The notes under the pieces were generated by a model. It was not told where the DNA came from and searched no databases. It worked only from the letters and a program-made list of their open reading frames with translations. 64,000 bases of DNA from Paludibacter sp. UBA6032 (lineage in GTDB: Bacteria; Bacteroidota; Bacteroidia; Bacteroidales; Paludibacteraceae): assembly GCA_002427885.1 (NCBI GenBank), contig DIZI01000041.1, forward strand, positions 62,001 through 126,000, in the 5' to 3' direction. Both the position numbers and the translations under genes were made by a program. This document shows positions 17,595 through 25,845 of this stretch, one piece after another; position 1 is the first letter of the stretch, and every line of letters starts with the position of its first letter.

Positions 17595-18704
17595 TCAAAA
17601 ATCAACGCCAAAACGAATGAATCCTACCAGTGCATTGTCCAGTTTATCTGCTGTTCCTGCAGGATGAATAATATACTGAATATCCGGTCTTACATAGATA
17701 TTTTCATTTATTTCAAGCTTATAGGTTAGTTCTACAACTGTTTCACTGCCAACAATATTTCCATCAATAGCCGCATATGCAACTGCCATACCAAACTGAT
17801 CTTCCGGCCTTTTATTAATCAAACCTTTGTAATTTAAACCAATGCTGTAATACCGGTTGTTTTTATTCATCCGTTTGGGACTAAGTCCTATTTGAGAAAA
17901 AACAGATAGCTTATTGTTAATTTGTTGATCTCCTACAAAATAGAAACCACCATTTTTTTGTTCTGCATCGATTGTGTCATTATGTTGATGATAGTAAACA
18001 CCTAATTTATACGATCCTGATTTTCCCTTTATAAAACTTTTTTTAATCTGAAATTCAGTAACAGCAAGAAAACCCTGATTTTTACTCAATTTCCATTCCG
18101 TATTATAAGGATTTGTTTCAAAATCATCGGGTGTACCATCAAAAACAGCCGCTTCCCATAAAAATGTGTCTGAGATATTCCAACAAATATTGGCTCCCAA
18201 AGCTGTAAGCGGAAAAATAGGCAACGCTACATTGTCGGCAATGCTGGAATGGATTCCAAACGAACTATTGGTAAACAAAGTACCATTCTCACTCGTAGCA
18301 AAGTCGGCATTCAAATCCTGCAATCCGAATGTCATTCTTACGTTTCCAAAATTTTGTCTGTACCATAATTCATATAAAAAAGTCAGATTACCTGCTTCAA
18401 TATTGGATACTCCCTGAAAATCACCAACCAAAACCCGGGAAGGTTCACCACCGTGTGTATTCCCTATATTTACAAAAGCATCTCCACCCTTCCACCAACC
18501 GGCAGTTTCAGTATTAAATCCTGCTTTTAAATTTGCCAATCCTAAATAGGTTGTTCCGGTCTTTATCCCTCCACTTAAATTACTCACAACATCACCAATA
18601 TAGGATGCCTCAAAATTAAAAGGAGATTTCATTTGTGCCTGAATTTCTCCGAAACCGAGTGTTACCGACATTCCGGCCAGCACTAATCTGTACACTGTTT
18701 TCAT
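17595..18704 (-). CDS. OprB-like carbohydrate porin family outer membrane protein
   Basis: 369 residues: signal peptide, then a beta-barrel with alternating hydrophobic strands ending in GFIRFGVDF, a typical C-terminal aromatic strand. Features such as GGDAFVNIGNTHGG, YELWYRQNFGNVRMTFGLQDLNADFA and LGVYYHQHN fit the OprB family. Homologues pass sugars, but here the gene lies directly upstream of feoAB, so a role in iron or small-solute entry is possible. It could share a transcript with feoB (60-base gap). A TAnnTTTG element lies upstream at 18734-18741. Confidence 0.78.
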   Translation of the reverse strand: MKTVYRLVLAGMSVTLGFGEIQAQMKSPFNFEASYIGDVVSNLSGGIKTGTTYLGLANLKAGFNTETAGWWKGGDAFVNIGNTHGGEPSRVLVGDFQGVSNIEAGNLTFLYELWYRQNFGNVRMTFGLQDLNADFATSENGTLFTNSSFGIHSSIADNVALPIFPLTALGANICWNISDTFLWEAAVFDGTPDDFETNPYNTEWKLSKNQGFLAVTEFQIKKSFIKGKSGSYKLGVYYHQHNDTIDAEQKNGGFYFVGDQQINNKLSVFSQIGLSPKRMNKNNRYYSIGLNYKGLINKRPEDQFGMAVAYAAIDGNIVGSETVVELTYKLEINENIYVRPDIQYIIHPAGTADKLDNALVGFIRFGVDF

Positions 18705-18733
18705 GACGAATGTCTATTTCGTATTATTTGACA

Positions 18734-18741
18734 CAAAAGTA
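18734..18741 (-). promoter_or_regulatory. Putative -7 element (TACTTTTG) for the porin-feoB cluster
   Basis: Exact match to TAnnTTTG on the minus strand, 30 bases before the porin start. Transcription would start near 18728. Confidence 0.45.
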
Positions 18742-18890
18742 CAGCAACTAAATCAACAGCTATATACCCATTAATGCTGATTGTGATGGGGTCATGTAAC
18801 TATATATAGGTATAAAATAGTGGAAGCATACAAACATTGTATTCTTTTTATTGAAATTAATCTGTAAAATTTGATTTAAGGGTTCGGAAA

Positions 18891-19508
18891 TCAGGAGACC
18901 ATACTTTTCTTTATTTCATCGAGTTCCACCAGTTTATTCACGATTGCATAAATGGTAAGACCTGCAGTACTGTGAATTTCAAGTTTACGGGCTATATTCC
19001 TTCGGTGCGAAATAACCGTATGTGTTGATAAAAATAAATCCTGCGCAATTTCTTTATTGGTTAGTCCTTTTACAACACAGATGATTATTTCTTTCTCGCG
19101 GGTACTTAAGGTGGTATTGGCTTCGTCAATACTATCATCCGAGGGCGAGTCATATAATTTATCCAGTTTTTCTTTCAATTGGTCCACGCTGTCATAAATA
19201 CTTATTGTGTCGGTATATGAACGCAATAAGTTAAGGTCGATGGGTGAATTCAATAAAGCCAGACAAATAAGTTTGGGATTTTCTGTTTCATCCTTTAGTT
19301 TGTTTATATCAAAATATCCCCAAAAGGCTGGATTGATAATCAAAATATCCGGTTTGTGAAGGTGGAGATAGTTATTAAGTGTCTCGATAGACGTAATTTC
19401 AACCGGTTGAATGCGAAATCCGGGGATGCGTTTCAACGTGATAGTAATCCCGCTGCGAATAATGACCGAAGGTTCTGCAATCGCTATTTTAAGCAATTCA
19501 TTGTTCAT
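18891..19508 (-). CDS. LuxR/NarL-type regulator with pseudo-receiver domain
   Basis: 205 residues. The C-terminal LuxR helix-turn-helix is clear (about 137-200: LSTREKEIIICVVKGLTNKEIA, STHTVISHRRNIARKL). The N-terminal domain has the length and fold of a receiver, but at the phosphorylated aspartate position it reads PDILIINPAFWG, with Asn in place of Asp, and the acidic pair is reduced to EP. It therefore probably is not switched by classical phosphorylation. The start codon overlaps the stop of the upstream diiron protein by 4 bases, implying coupled translation and a shared signal, probably nitrosative or oxidative stress. Confidence 0.85.
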   Translation of the reverse strand: MNNELLKIAIAEPSVIIRSGITITLKRIPGFRIQPVEITSIETLNNYLHLHKPDILIINPAFWGYFDINKLKDETENPKLICLALLNSPIDLNLLRSYTDTISIYDSVDQLKEKLDKLYDSPSDDSIDEANTTLSTREKEIIICVVKGLTNKEIAQDLFLSTHTVISHRRNIARKLEIHSTAGLTIYAIVNKLVELDEIKKSMVS

Positions 19509-20212
19509 TTTAGTTCATTATTTTTTCGTTCAATAGCTTCAATTGTCGGAACAAACAAATAATCTTCGACCCGGTTATGTGAAACAATATCTATTTCGCA
19601 GGACAAAATATCGAATAATACTTCAGTTAGTAAATGATTACTTCCCTTGGCAGGATAATATTTGATCAGTATATTTTTTAATTCTTCGAGTTTTGAATCA
19701 ATCTCATTGTGACGATCCTGAAAAATGGAAATACTGTATCGTGGATCATTCTCTCCTTTTATAAGTTGTAAAACGTAAGGGAAAACGACCTTATCTTCAT
19801 ATTCCATGTGTTTCTGAACTTCGGATACATATTCATCAAAGAATTTCATAAAAATAATGCCGTAGGGGATATTTTCATCGGTCACATTGACTGCTTCAAG
19901 CAATTTGTTGCGTATGGCAGGCAATTTAAAACTCAGAAAATAACTGTGTGCATTCTTCAGATAATCAACAATTGATACTATCGAAATATTTTCATTAACA
20001 TTATCAACTTCAAAATTTTCTTCAGACAGAAAATTGACGACTGCTAAAAAGGTATCACAGTCTATTCCACTTGATTCACAAACTTCTTTCACCGTTTTAT
20101 CGCCAAATCCTAATGATAAACCAAAACGGCTTATTACCATCAGCAATGAATGATCTTCATGTATCAAACGGCTCAACTTTTCGTTTGCTGAGAATTTTTG
20201 TTGCTTCTGCAT
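19505..20212 (-). CDS. Hemerythrin-like diiron protein (YtfE/Ric/ScdA family)
   Basis: 235 residues. Candidate diiron ligands H89, H135, E139, H168, H212 and E216 have almost the same spacing as those known in E. coli YtfE (H84, H129, E133, H160, H204, E208). YtfE repairs iron-sulphur clusters after nitric oxide or oxidative damage. The N-terminal domain is the ScdA_N (DUF542) type, but the usual Cys-Cys pair is missing: the segment reads SLGFGDKTVKEVC. It is the first gene of a two-gene unit with the LuxR-type regulator. A sensor role for NO or oxygen is equally possible given that pairing. Confidence 0.85.
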   Translation of the reverse strand: MQKQQKFSANEKLSRLIHEDHSLLMVISRFGLSLGFGDKTVKEVCESSGIDCDTFLAVVNFLSEENFEVDNVNENISIVSIVDYLKNAHSYFLSFKLPAIRNKLLEAVNVTDENIPYGIIFMKFFDEYVSEVQKHMEYEDKVVFPYVLQLIKGENDPRYSISIFQDRHNEIDSKLEELKNILIKYYPAKGSNHLLTEVLFDILSCEIDIVSHNRVEDYLFVPTIEAIERKNNELK

Positions 20213-20295
20213 TTATGACTACTTTTACCGGTTAGGAACAATATTATATTTTGAGCTTAGAAAATAATTTTAAAATCATGTCTTTATTTCTATTG

Positions 20296-20303
20296 CAAAG
20301 ATA
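20296..20303 (-). promoter_or_regulatory. Putative -7 element (TATCTTTG) for the diiron protein-regulator pair
   Basis: Matches TAnnTTTG on the minus strand about 84 bases upstream of the start at 20212. Confidence 0.45.
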
Positions 20304-20407
20304 CTTATCTATAATGCTTCTAAAGACTGAAAGTTCAAAAAACACATTAAATGTTATTGAAAATTTAGAAAAAATGATCGTATCGTTCGAATTTAAAAAG
20401 AAAAGGC

Positions 20408-20415
20408 TAAATTTG
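20408..20415 (+). promoter_or_regulatory. Putative -7 element (TAAATTTG) for the amidase
   Basis: Matches TAnnTTTG; a TTCG about 17 bases upstream could serve as a poor -33 element. The leader would be about 14 bases. Confidence 0.45.
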
Positions 20416-20434
20416 AGGTCAAAATTTCTACGAC

Positions 20435-20992
20435 ATGAATAGGATACCACCCAAACGAACCTACATTTTCATATTATTCTTATTAATAAATATACCGGCT
20501 ATCTGGTGTCAGAAAGAATATGGCATAGTTGACAAAACTGTCAACTTTGGGATGCGAAAGGCAGAAAACCGGAAGATTTCAGCAGTTATCATTCATTCTA
20601 CCTATAATAATTCGGGTGGGGAAAAATACGACATCGACCTGATCATCAAACAATTTCACCGATACAATGTGAGTTCACATTATGTAATTGACAGAGAAGG
20701 TATTATTTATTCACTAGTAAATGAAAAAAACATATCATTTCAGGCGGGTAAAAGTAGTTTGCCTGATGGAACGACAGCCGTAAATACATGTTCAATCGGT
20801 ATCGAATTAATGTGCTCAAAAGAAGATTCACCAACCGGAGAACAACTTAAATCATTAATTAATTTAGTAAAGGACATTCAAAGCCGGTATCAAATTCAAT
20901 ATGTTCTTCGTCATAGTGACATTGCACCGGGACGAAAAACCGATCCATGGAATATGAACTGGGATGATTTTTTACATGATTTGGCTAAGTGA
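20435..20992 (+). CDS. N-acetylmuramoyl-L-alanine amidase (Amidase_2/PGRP fold)
   Basis: 185 residues with an N-terminal signal/anchor (about 9-25). The Amidase_2 zinc site is visible: H54 in VIIHST, H160 in LRHSDIAPGRKTDP and D170, with K168 and E124 at the positions expected from AmpD-like enzymes. It hydrolyses the bond between MurNAc and L-Ala of peptidoglycan and should act in the periplasm. It is shorter than most autolysins and has no cell-wall binding repeat, suggesting recycling or phage-type PGRP-like use. Its neighbours on both sides are on the opposite strand, so it is monocistronic. Confidence 0.9.
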   Translation: MNRIPPKRTYIFILFLLINIPAIWCQKEYGIVDKTVNFGMRKAENRKISAVIIHSTYNNSGGEKYDIDLIIKQFHRYNVSSHYVIDREGIIYSLVNEKNISFQAGKSSLPDGTTAVNTCSIGIELMCSKEDSPTGEQLKSLINLVKDIQSRYQIQYVLRHSDIAPGRKTDPWNMNWDDFLHDLAK

Positions 20993-21003
20993 TGAAAAAT
21001 GAA

Positions 21004-22137
21004 CTAACGCCGTATTCGAATCTGAATAGCATTTTCAAGAGGTTCTTCACTAAAGAAAATTAAATATCCACCACCACCGGCACCACTCATTTTCCAACCC
21101 AATACTTTCTTTTTATACTGTTCAATTTGTTCCAAAATATCCGATGATACCATATTGGGGAACATGGCAATTTGCGCTTCATAACTTTCAGTCATGTACT
21201 TACCAACTTCAATTGCATCTTGCTGTTGTAAGGCTTTCCAACAATTTTCAGCAGCTTCACTCAGTTTTTTAGCACTCTTTTCATCGATAGTTGTATTTGC
21301 CAAAACATCGTAATCATCCCTACGGGGATAAAGAGGAATCATCCAAATCCGTTGTTCAATCCAATCGAGCAATCCGGCAACACGCACACTTTGAATATCA
21401 CCCGGCCAGTAACCTCCATCGTAAAAAAACTTATTCAGTCCCGGCATGGTAATGCCAAGCGAATCCTGCGAACCACTCACATATTTTGTTCCCGGAGGAT
21501 TTTCAAAACAGAAAAGTGTTTTGGCCAGTTTTTCTCTGTCACCTTCGGGGATATCGGTTTGCCAGAGTTCGATTGCTTTCCGGCGACTGCTGGTAGACAT
21601 GCCGCTCCGGTCGTTAAATTCATAATCAGGTTCAATACAAATGGTTATAACCGAACCGCTGGCATATTTACTTACATAAGGTTGATCAAGCCAACCTCCT
21701 GCCAAATCTATTCTGTATGGAATAAGACATTCTTTTCGCAATGCAGTCGTAGAACGGGCAGGTAAATCTCCGTGCGGAACCCGCTTACTAACCACATATT
21801 CAATTCCCATTTCTTTACAAAGAGATTCCTTGGCAGCAGTATGTCCGTCGGCATTGACAAAGAAAATATCAGGTTTTAATGATTGAAACTCATCCAAAAA
21901 GTCCAGCAGCCCGTTTCCTGAATTAATCCATGCATCTTTCACCACTTTCAGTGCTTTCACCATGTACAATCTTTCCGCATCGGTGTTAACTGTTTTGCGT
22001 GCCTTCAATTCATTTATTGTTTTATCAGAACCGATACCAACATATAAATCACCGTGTTGTGCAGCTTCTTCAAAAAAAGCAACATGTCCGCTGTGCAACA
22101 TATCGTAACAACCGCTCACAAAAACTTTTTTACTCAT
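21004..22137 (-). CDS. Cytidylyltransferase-like domain fused to GHMP sugar kinase
   Basis: 377 residues. Residues 1-135 are a nucleotidyltransferase fold with the HxGH motif (HSGH) in KVFVSGCYDMLHSGHVAFFEEA. From about 140 a GHMP kinase begins (PYRIDLAGGWLDQP), continues with SGSQDSLGITMPGLN and ends with the third GHMP motif MSGAGGGGYLIFF. The classical second motif PxxxGLGSSAA is not evident. The design, a sugar kinase plus nucleotidyltransferase in one chain, resembles the logic of Fkp or HldE, making an activated sugar for surface glycans, but the sugar is unknown. It follows thrC by 11 bases, probably one transcript, though the pathway link is unclear. Confidence 0.82.
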   Translation of the reverse strand: MSKKVFVSGCYDMLHSGHVAFFEEAAQHGDLYVGIGSDKTINELKARKTVNTDAERLYMVKALKVVKDAWINSGNGLLDFLDEFQSLKPDIFFVNADGHTAAKESLCKEMGIEYVVSKRVPHGDLPARSTTALRKECLIPYRIDLAGGWLDQPYVSKYASGSVITICIEPDYEFNDRSGMSTSSRRKAIELWQTDIPEGDREKLAKTLFCFENPPGTKYVSGSQDSLGITMPGLNKFFYDGGYWPGDIQSVRVAGLLDWIEQRIWMIPLYPRRDDYDVLANTTIDEKSAKKLSEAAENCWKALQQQDAIEVGKYMTESYEAQIAMFPNMVSSDILEQIEQYKKKVLGWKMSGAGGGGYLIFFSEEPLENAIQIRIRR

Positions 22138-22148
22138 AATATTAAACT

Positions 22149-23477
22149 TTATTTTACTACCTGTGTAAGTAAGAATTTCTTGAACGAATCAAAATCTTTT
22201 GATAACGCCTGACTTTTCTTTTCTCCTTTCATAAATTCCTGAAGTTTTTGGGGAATTTCTACTCTCTCACCCAGAATACTTTCAACAGTTTCAAGAAATT
22301 TGGCCGGGTGAGCCGTTTCAAGGAATATTCCAAATTCCGTTTCTTTTAAATCATCTTTCAATGCCTGATAACCACAAGCTCCGTGCGGATCGAGCAAATA
22401 TCCGGTTTCCTGTTTACAGTTTTTCAAGGTAGTGGCAATTTGTTCATCATTATAGCTAACAGCACTAATTTCAGATGAAATTACTGCATGAGAACCGTCA
22501 TATAAATCGAGTACTCTCGCAAAATTACTTGGATCACCCACATCCATGGCGTTGGCAATTGTGGATACAGAAGGACGCGGTTTGTACTCTCCAGTTTTTA
22601 AATATTGAAGAAAAATGTCGTTGCGGTTATTGGCTGCAATAAAGTGTTTCACGGGTAATCCCATTTTTTTTGCAAAGAGCCCGGCGGTTAAATTGCCAAA
22701 ATTTCCACTTGGAACACAAATAACCATTTCCAACTCTTTTTTCGACAATTTCGGATTAAATGATTTCAGTTGAGAATATGCGTAAAAATAATAAAATGAC
22801 TGAGGTAAAAATCGAGCCACATTGATTGAATTTGCCGAAGTCAGTTTCATTTTAGCATTCAGGTCTTCGTCCATAAAGGCGGATTTCACCAATGCCTGAC
22901 AATCATCGAAAGTACCGTCTACTTCAAGCGCAGTAATATTCTGTCCCAAAGTTGTAAACTGACATTCCTGAATAGGACTTACCAGACCTTTAGGATATAA
23001 AACATAAACATGAATACCTTCTACACCGAGAAATCCATTGGCCACGGCACTTCCGGTATCGCCCGAAGTGGCTACCAGCACATTTACCTGAGCGTTACCA
23101 GTCTGTTTTTGAATAAAATAGCCGAGTAAGCGCGACATAAAACGTCCACCCACATCTTTAAACGCGAGGGTTGGTCCATGGTATAATTCCAGACTGTAGA
23201 TATTGTCATTTACATGCACCAACGGCACATCAAAATTCAGGGTTTCATACACAATTTTCTTCAGAGCTTCAGCTTCCACATCTTCACCAAAGAAAGCATC
23301 GGCAACCGTATAAGCTATTTCCTGAAACGACAGATTTTCAATTGTATCGAAAAACTCCTGTGGTAATCTTTTAATAGAATCGGGCATAAATAAACCTTTG
23401 TCATCGGCTAAACCCTTTACTACTGCATCTTGTAAGCTGACACCTGTAACTTTTTTATTTGTACTGTAATATTTCAT
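22149..23477 (-). CDS. thrC: Threonine synthase
   Basis: 442 residues. PLP enzyme that converts O-phosphohomoserine to threonine. YSTNKKVTGVSLQDAVVKGL at the start, the PLP lysine K107 in GPTLAFKDVG, and the PLP phosphate-binding segment VATSGDTGSAVANGF are characteristic. Its start codon overlaps the stop of the upstream gene by 4 bases (ATGA), so the two are translationally coupled. That upstream gene is the proposed homoserine kinase, which would supply its substrate. No thrA (homoserine dehydrogenase) lies nearby. Confidence 0.95.
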   Translation of the reverse strand: MKYYSTNKKVTGVSLQDAVVKGLADDKGLFMPDSIKRLPQEFFDTIENLSFQEIAYTVADAFFGEDVEAEALKKIVYETLNFDVPLVHVNDNIYSLELYHGPTLAFKDVGGRFMSRLLGYFIQKQTGNAQVNVLVATSGDTGSAVANGFLGVEGIHVYVLYPKGLVSPIQECQFTTLGQNITALEVDGTFDDCQALVKSAFMDEDLNAKMKLTSANSINVARFLPQSFYYFYAYSQLKSFNPKLSKKELEMVICVPSGNFGNLTAGLFAKKMGLPVKHFIAANNRNDIFLQYLKTGEYKPRPSVSTIANAMDVGDPSNFARVLDLYDGSHAVISSEISAVSYNDEQIATTLKNCKQETGYLLDPHGACGYQALKDDLKETEFGIFLETAHPAKFLETVESILGERVEIPQKLQEFMKGEKKSQALSKDFDSFKKFLLTQVVK

Positions 23478-24682
23478 AAGATAATCAATTCCTTCATAAA
23501 TTCAGCTCCTTTCAATAGCCCGTAACTACCTTTTTCTGCAGCAAATTCATCATATACTTTCACTTCATCCGGAGTTTCTCCCGGACGATAAATAATAAAC
23601 GGTACGGGAGAATTTGTGTGCGTTTTATAGACACAGGGCGTTGGATGATCGGGCAGAATAGCAATGGTAACCGGTTCACTCCAGGTAGAAATCTCATCAA
23701 ATATCGGCTTCACTACCCGTTTATCCAGATAATCAATCGTTTTCATTTTCAATGCCACATCACCTTCATGTCCGGCTTCGTCACTGGCTTCAATATGTAA
23801 ATACACAAAGTCGTCGGTGCGAAGCGCATCAATGGCAGCCTGCGCCTTACCCTCGTAATTTGTATTGTAAAGACCGGTTGCACCCTCCACGTGAATGACC
23901 TTCAACCCGGCATAAACGCCAATGCCAAGAATCAAATCCACTGCCGAAATCACAGAACCGCTTTTCAGGTTATAAAGCTCAAGCAGTGTTTTCATCGAAG
24001 GTTTGTAACCCGGTGACCAGGGCCAGATACTGTTGGCTTTATCTTTTCCGGCAGCAGCACGTTTCAAATTCACAGGATGATTTTCCAATAATTCCTGCGA
24101 ACGAAGAATTAAATCATTTAAAATATTGGCGGTTTCTTCAGCTTCTTTAGTTTCAGCCTGTATCATAACATCGACAAAAGCTGTTCCTGTGACATCATGC
24201 GGTGGCGTACATTTCAGATTTTTATTACCACCTTTCATTTTTAAAAGATGCCGGTATGAAACTCCCGGGAAGAAACTTACCGTTTCATTTCCAAGTTCTT
24301 TTTGCAAAAAAAGAATCAATTCCTCCGCTTCTTCATTACTGATATGTCCGGCTGAATGATTCTTTATTTTCTTATTTTCTATACAAATCAGGTTACATCG
24401 CATAGCCATCTCGCCGGGTTTAATGTCGACTCCCATGCTGGCAGCCTCCAAAGAGCCCCGTCCTTCAAAGACTTCGGCAACTTTGTAACCAAGTACACTC
24501 AAGTTGGCAATTTCACTCCCGGGCGCAAAACCTTCGGGAATTGTATCCAACAATCCGTTTCTACCCAAAGCGGCTATTTTATCTATGTTCGGTATGTTGG
24601 CAGCTTGTAAACAAGTTTTATTTCCAAGCGATGCAATCGGCTCATCTGCCATTCCATCGCCAAGTATTATGAGGTATTTCAT
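23474..24682 (-). CDS. ApgM-like phosphotransferase, proposed homoserine kinase
   Basis: 402 residues of the alkaline phosphatase superfamily, related to cofactor-independent phosphoglycerate mutase of archaeal type. GDGMAD (D9) and APGSEIAN (S56) are the metal and nucleophile sites, and further metal ligands lie in DEAGHEGD and LPDHPTP. In Bacteroidota this subgroup is often found with threonine genes and is annotated as a proposed homoserine kinase, replacing ThrB. The 4-base overlap with thrC strongly supports this role. Because the window has a real dPGM at 6678, a glycolytic role is less needed. Function is inferred from family and context. Confidence 0.85.
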   Translation of the reverse strand: MKYLIILGDGMADEPIASLGNKTCLQAANIPNIDKIAALGRNGLLDTIPEGFAPGSEIANLSVLGYKVAEVFEGRGSLEAASMGVDIKPGEMAMRCNLICIENKKIKNHSAGHISNEEAEELILFLQKELGNETVSFFPGVSYRHLLKMKGGNKNLKCTPPHDVTGTAFVDVMIQAETKEAEETANILNDLILRSQELLENHPVNLKRAAAGKDKANSIWPWSPGYKPSMKTLLELYNLKSGSVISAVDLILGIGVYAGLKVIHVEGATGLYNTNYEGKAQAAIDALRTDDFVYLHIEASDEAGHEGDVALKMKTIDYLDKRVVKPIFDEISTWSEPVTIAILPDHPTPCVYKTHTNSPVPFIIYRPGETPDEVKVYDEFAAEKGSYGLLKGAEFMKELIIL

Positions 24683-24738
24683 TTTTTTTGAAAAGTTTGT
24701 TGTTTGAAGAGTTTCAATGTTATTTTTGATTATTGACT

Positions 24739-25773
24739 TTATGCCTTTTCCTCTAAAAACACTTTGTAAGTTGGCAAGGCATCTTCAAACTTTTTAATTG
24801 TCTCTTTTAAAGTCACGTAACTTTCGCCACCAGCTGCATTGAGGTGTCCACCACCATTAAATAAATCGGACGAAACTTTATTGGTAGGAAAAGTTCCCTG
24901 TGAACGAAGCGAAATCTTTATTTTATCGGTATCTTCCCGCATAAAAACTGAGAAATCAACACCCTCGATAGAAAGTGGGATATTCACAAAACCTTCGGCA
25001 TCACCATTTACAAAATTATACTGATCCAATTCTTTCTGAGTAATTGTAATCAGTGCTGCACGATATTCGGGATATATCTTCATCTTTTTGGAAAGACAAA
25101 AACCCATCAAACGCAGACGATCTGCAGAATAAGTATTGAAAACTTTTCTGTAAATCTCATCTTTATTAACGCCCAGTTTTATTAACTCAGCGATAATAAT
25201 ATATATTTCCTGTTGGTTGGAGTTATAGGTAAATCCACCTGTATCGGTCATCATCCCGGTATATATACATTCAGCACAGGCTAAGTTTATTTTCGAGAAA
25301 TCTCCCATGCGACAAATCAATCTAAAAATCAGTTCACTTGTAGATGATAATTCAGGATAAGAAATCAACACTTTAGCAAAAGCTTCTGGATGTAAGTGAT
25401 GGTCAACTAAAATAATATCGGCAGGAGATCTCAACACGGCCTCAGTCATATTCGCCATTCTGTTGGCAGTATTAAAATCGAGAGCAAAAATCAAATCAGC
25501 CACAGCAAATATTAAATCTGCTTCTTCTTTATTATTTTCGTACACAATTACTTTTTCTGTCCCCGGCATCCAATTAAGAAAATTTGGAAATGCTGTAGGA
25601 ACAACTATCGTTGATTCTTTGCCTTTTGTCATTAAATAATGCCACATAGCCAACGATGCACCCATGGCATCTCCATCAGGACCGACATGAACAACAATAG
25701 CTATTTTATCAGCCACGTCTATGGCTTTCTCAACCTTATTAACAAGCTCCTCGGAAATTATTTTCGAAATCAT
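24739..25773 (-). CDS. DHH-family phosphoesterase (NrnA-like)
   Basis: 344 residues. DHH domain motifs: HVGPDGDAMGAS (29-40), VDHH (123-126). The C-terminal DHHA1 domain has GGGHLNAAGG (about 307-316). NrnA-type enzymes degrade short oligoribonucleotides and cyclic-dinucleotide products and remove phosphate from pAp. It appears to have its own promoter (TACTTTTG at 25796-25803) and is followed 56 bases later by the threonine genes. Whether it acts on pAp, nanoRNA or pApA cannot be told from sequence. Confidence 0.9.
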   Translation of the reverse strand: MISKIISEELVNKVEKAIDVADKIAIVVHVGPDGDAMGASLAMWHYLMTKGKESTIVVPTAFPNFLNWMPGTEKVIVYENNKEEADLIFAVADLIFALDFNTANRMANMTEAVLRSPADIILVDHHLHPEAFAKVLISYPELSSTSELIFRLICRMGDFSKINLACAECIYTGMMTDTGGFTYNSNQQEIYIIIAELIKLGVNKDEIYRKVFNTYSADRLRLMGFCLSKKMKIYPEYRAALITITQKELDQYNFVNGDAEGFVNIPLSIEGVDFSVFMREDTDKIKISLRSQGTFPTNKVSSDLFNGGGHLNAAGGESYVTLKETIKKFEDALPTYKVFLEEKA

Positions 25774-25795
25774 TTTATTAAATTTAATTTGGATA

Positions 25796-25803
25796 CAAAA
25801 GTA
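25796..25803 (-). promoter_or_regulatory. Putative -7 element (TACTTTTG)
   Basis: Matches TAnnTTTG on the minus strand 22 bases before the DHH gene start. Confidence 0.45.
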
Positions 25804-25845
25804 GCAAAAAAATACGAATCTGAGAGATTTGCGATTGACTGAGTG

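Noticed and set aside
20244..20450. Short frames on both strands between the diiron gene and the amidase
   Set aside because: They cover the divergent promoter region, are low in complexity, and start at rare codons or overlap the amidase start.
23474..24682. Calling this a glycolytic phosphoglycerate mutase
   Set aside because: Coupling to thrC and the presence of a normal dPGM at 6678 make the homoserine kinase role more likely.
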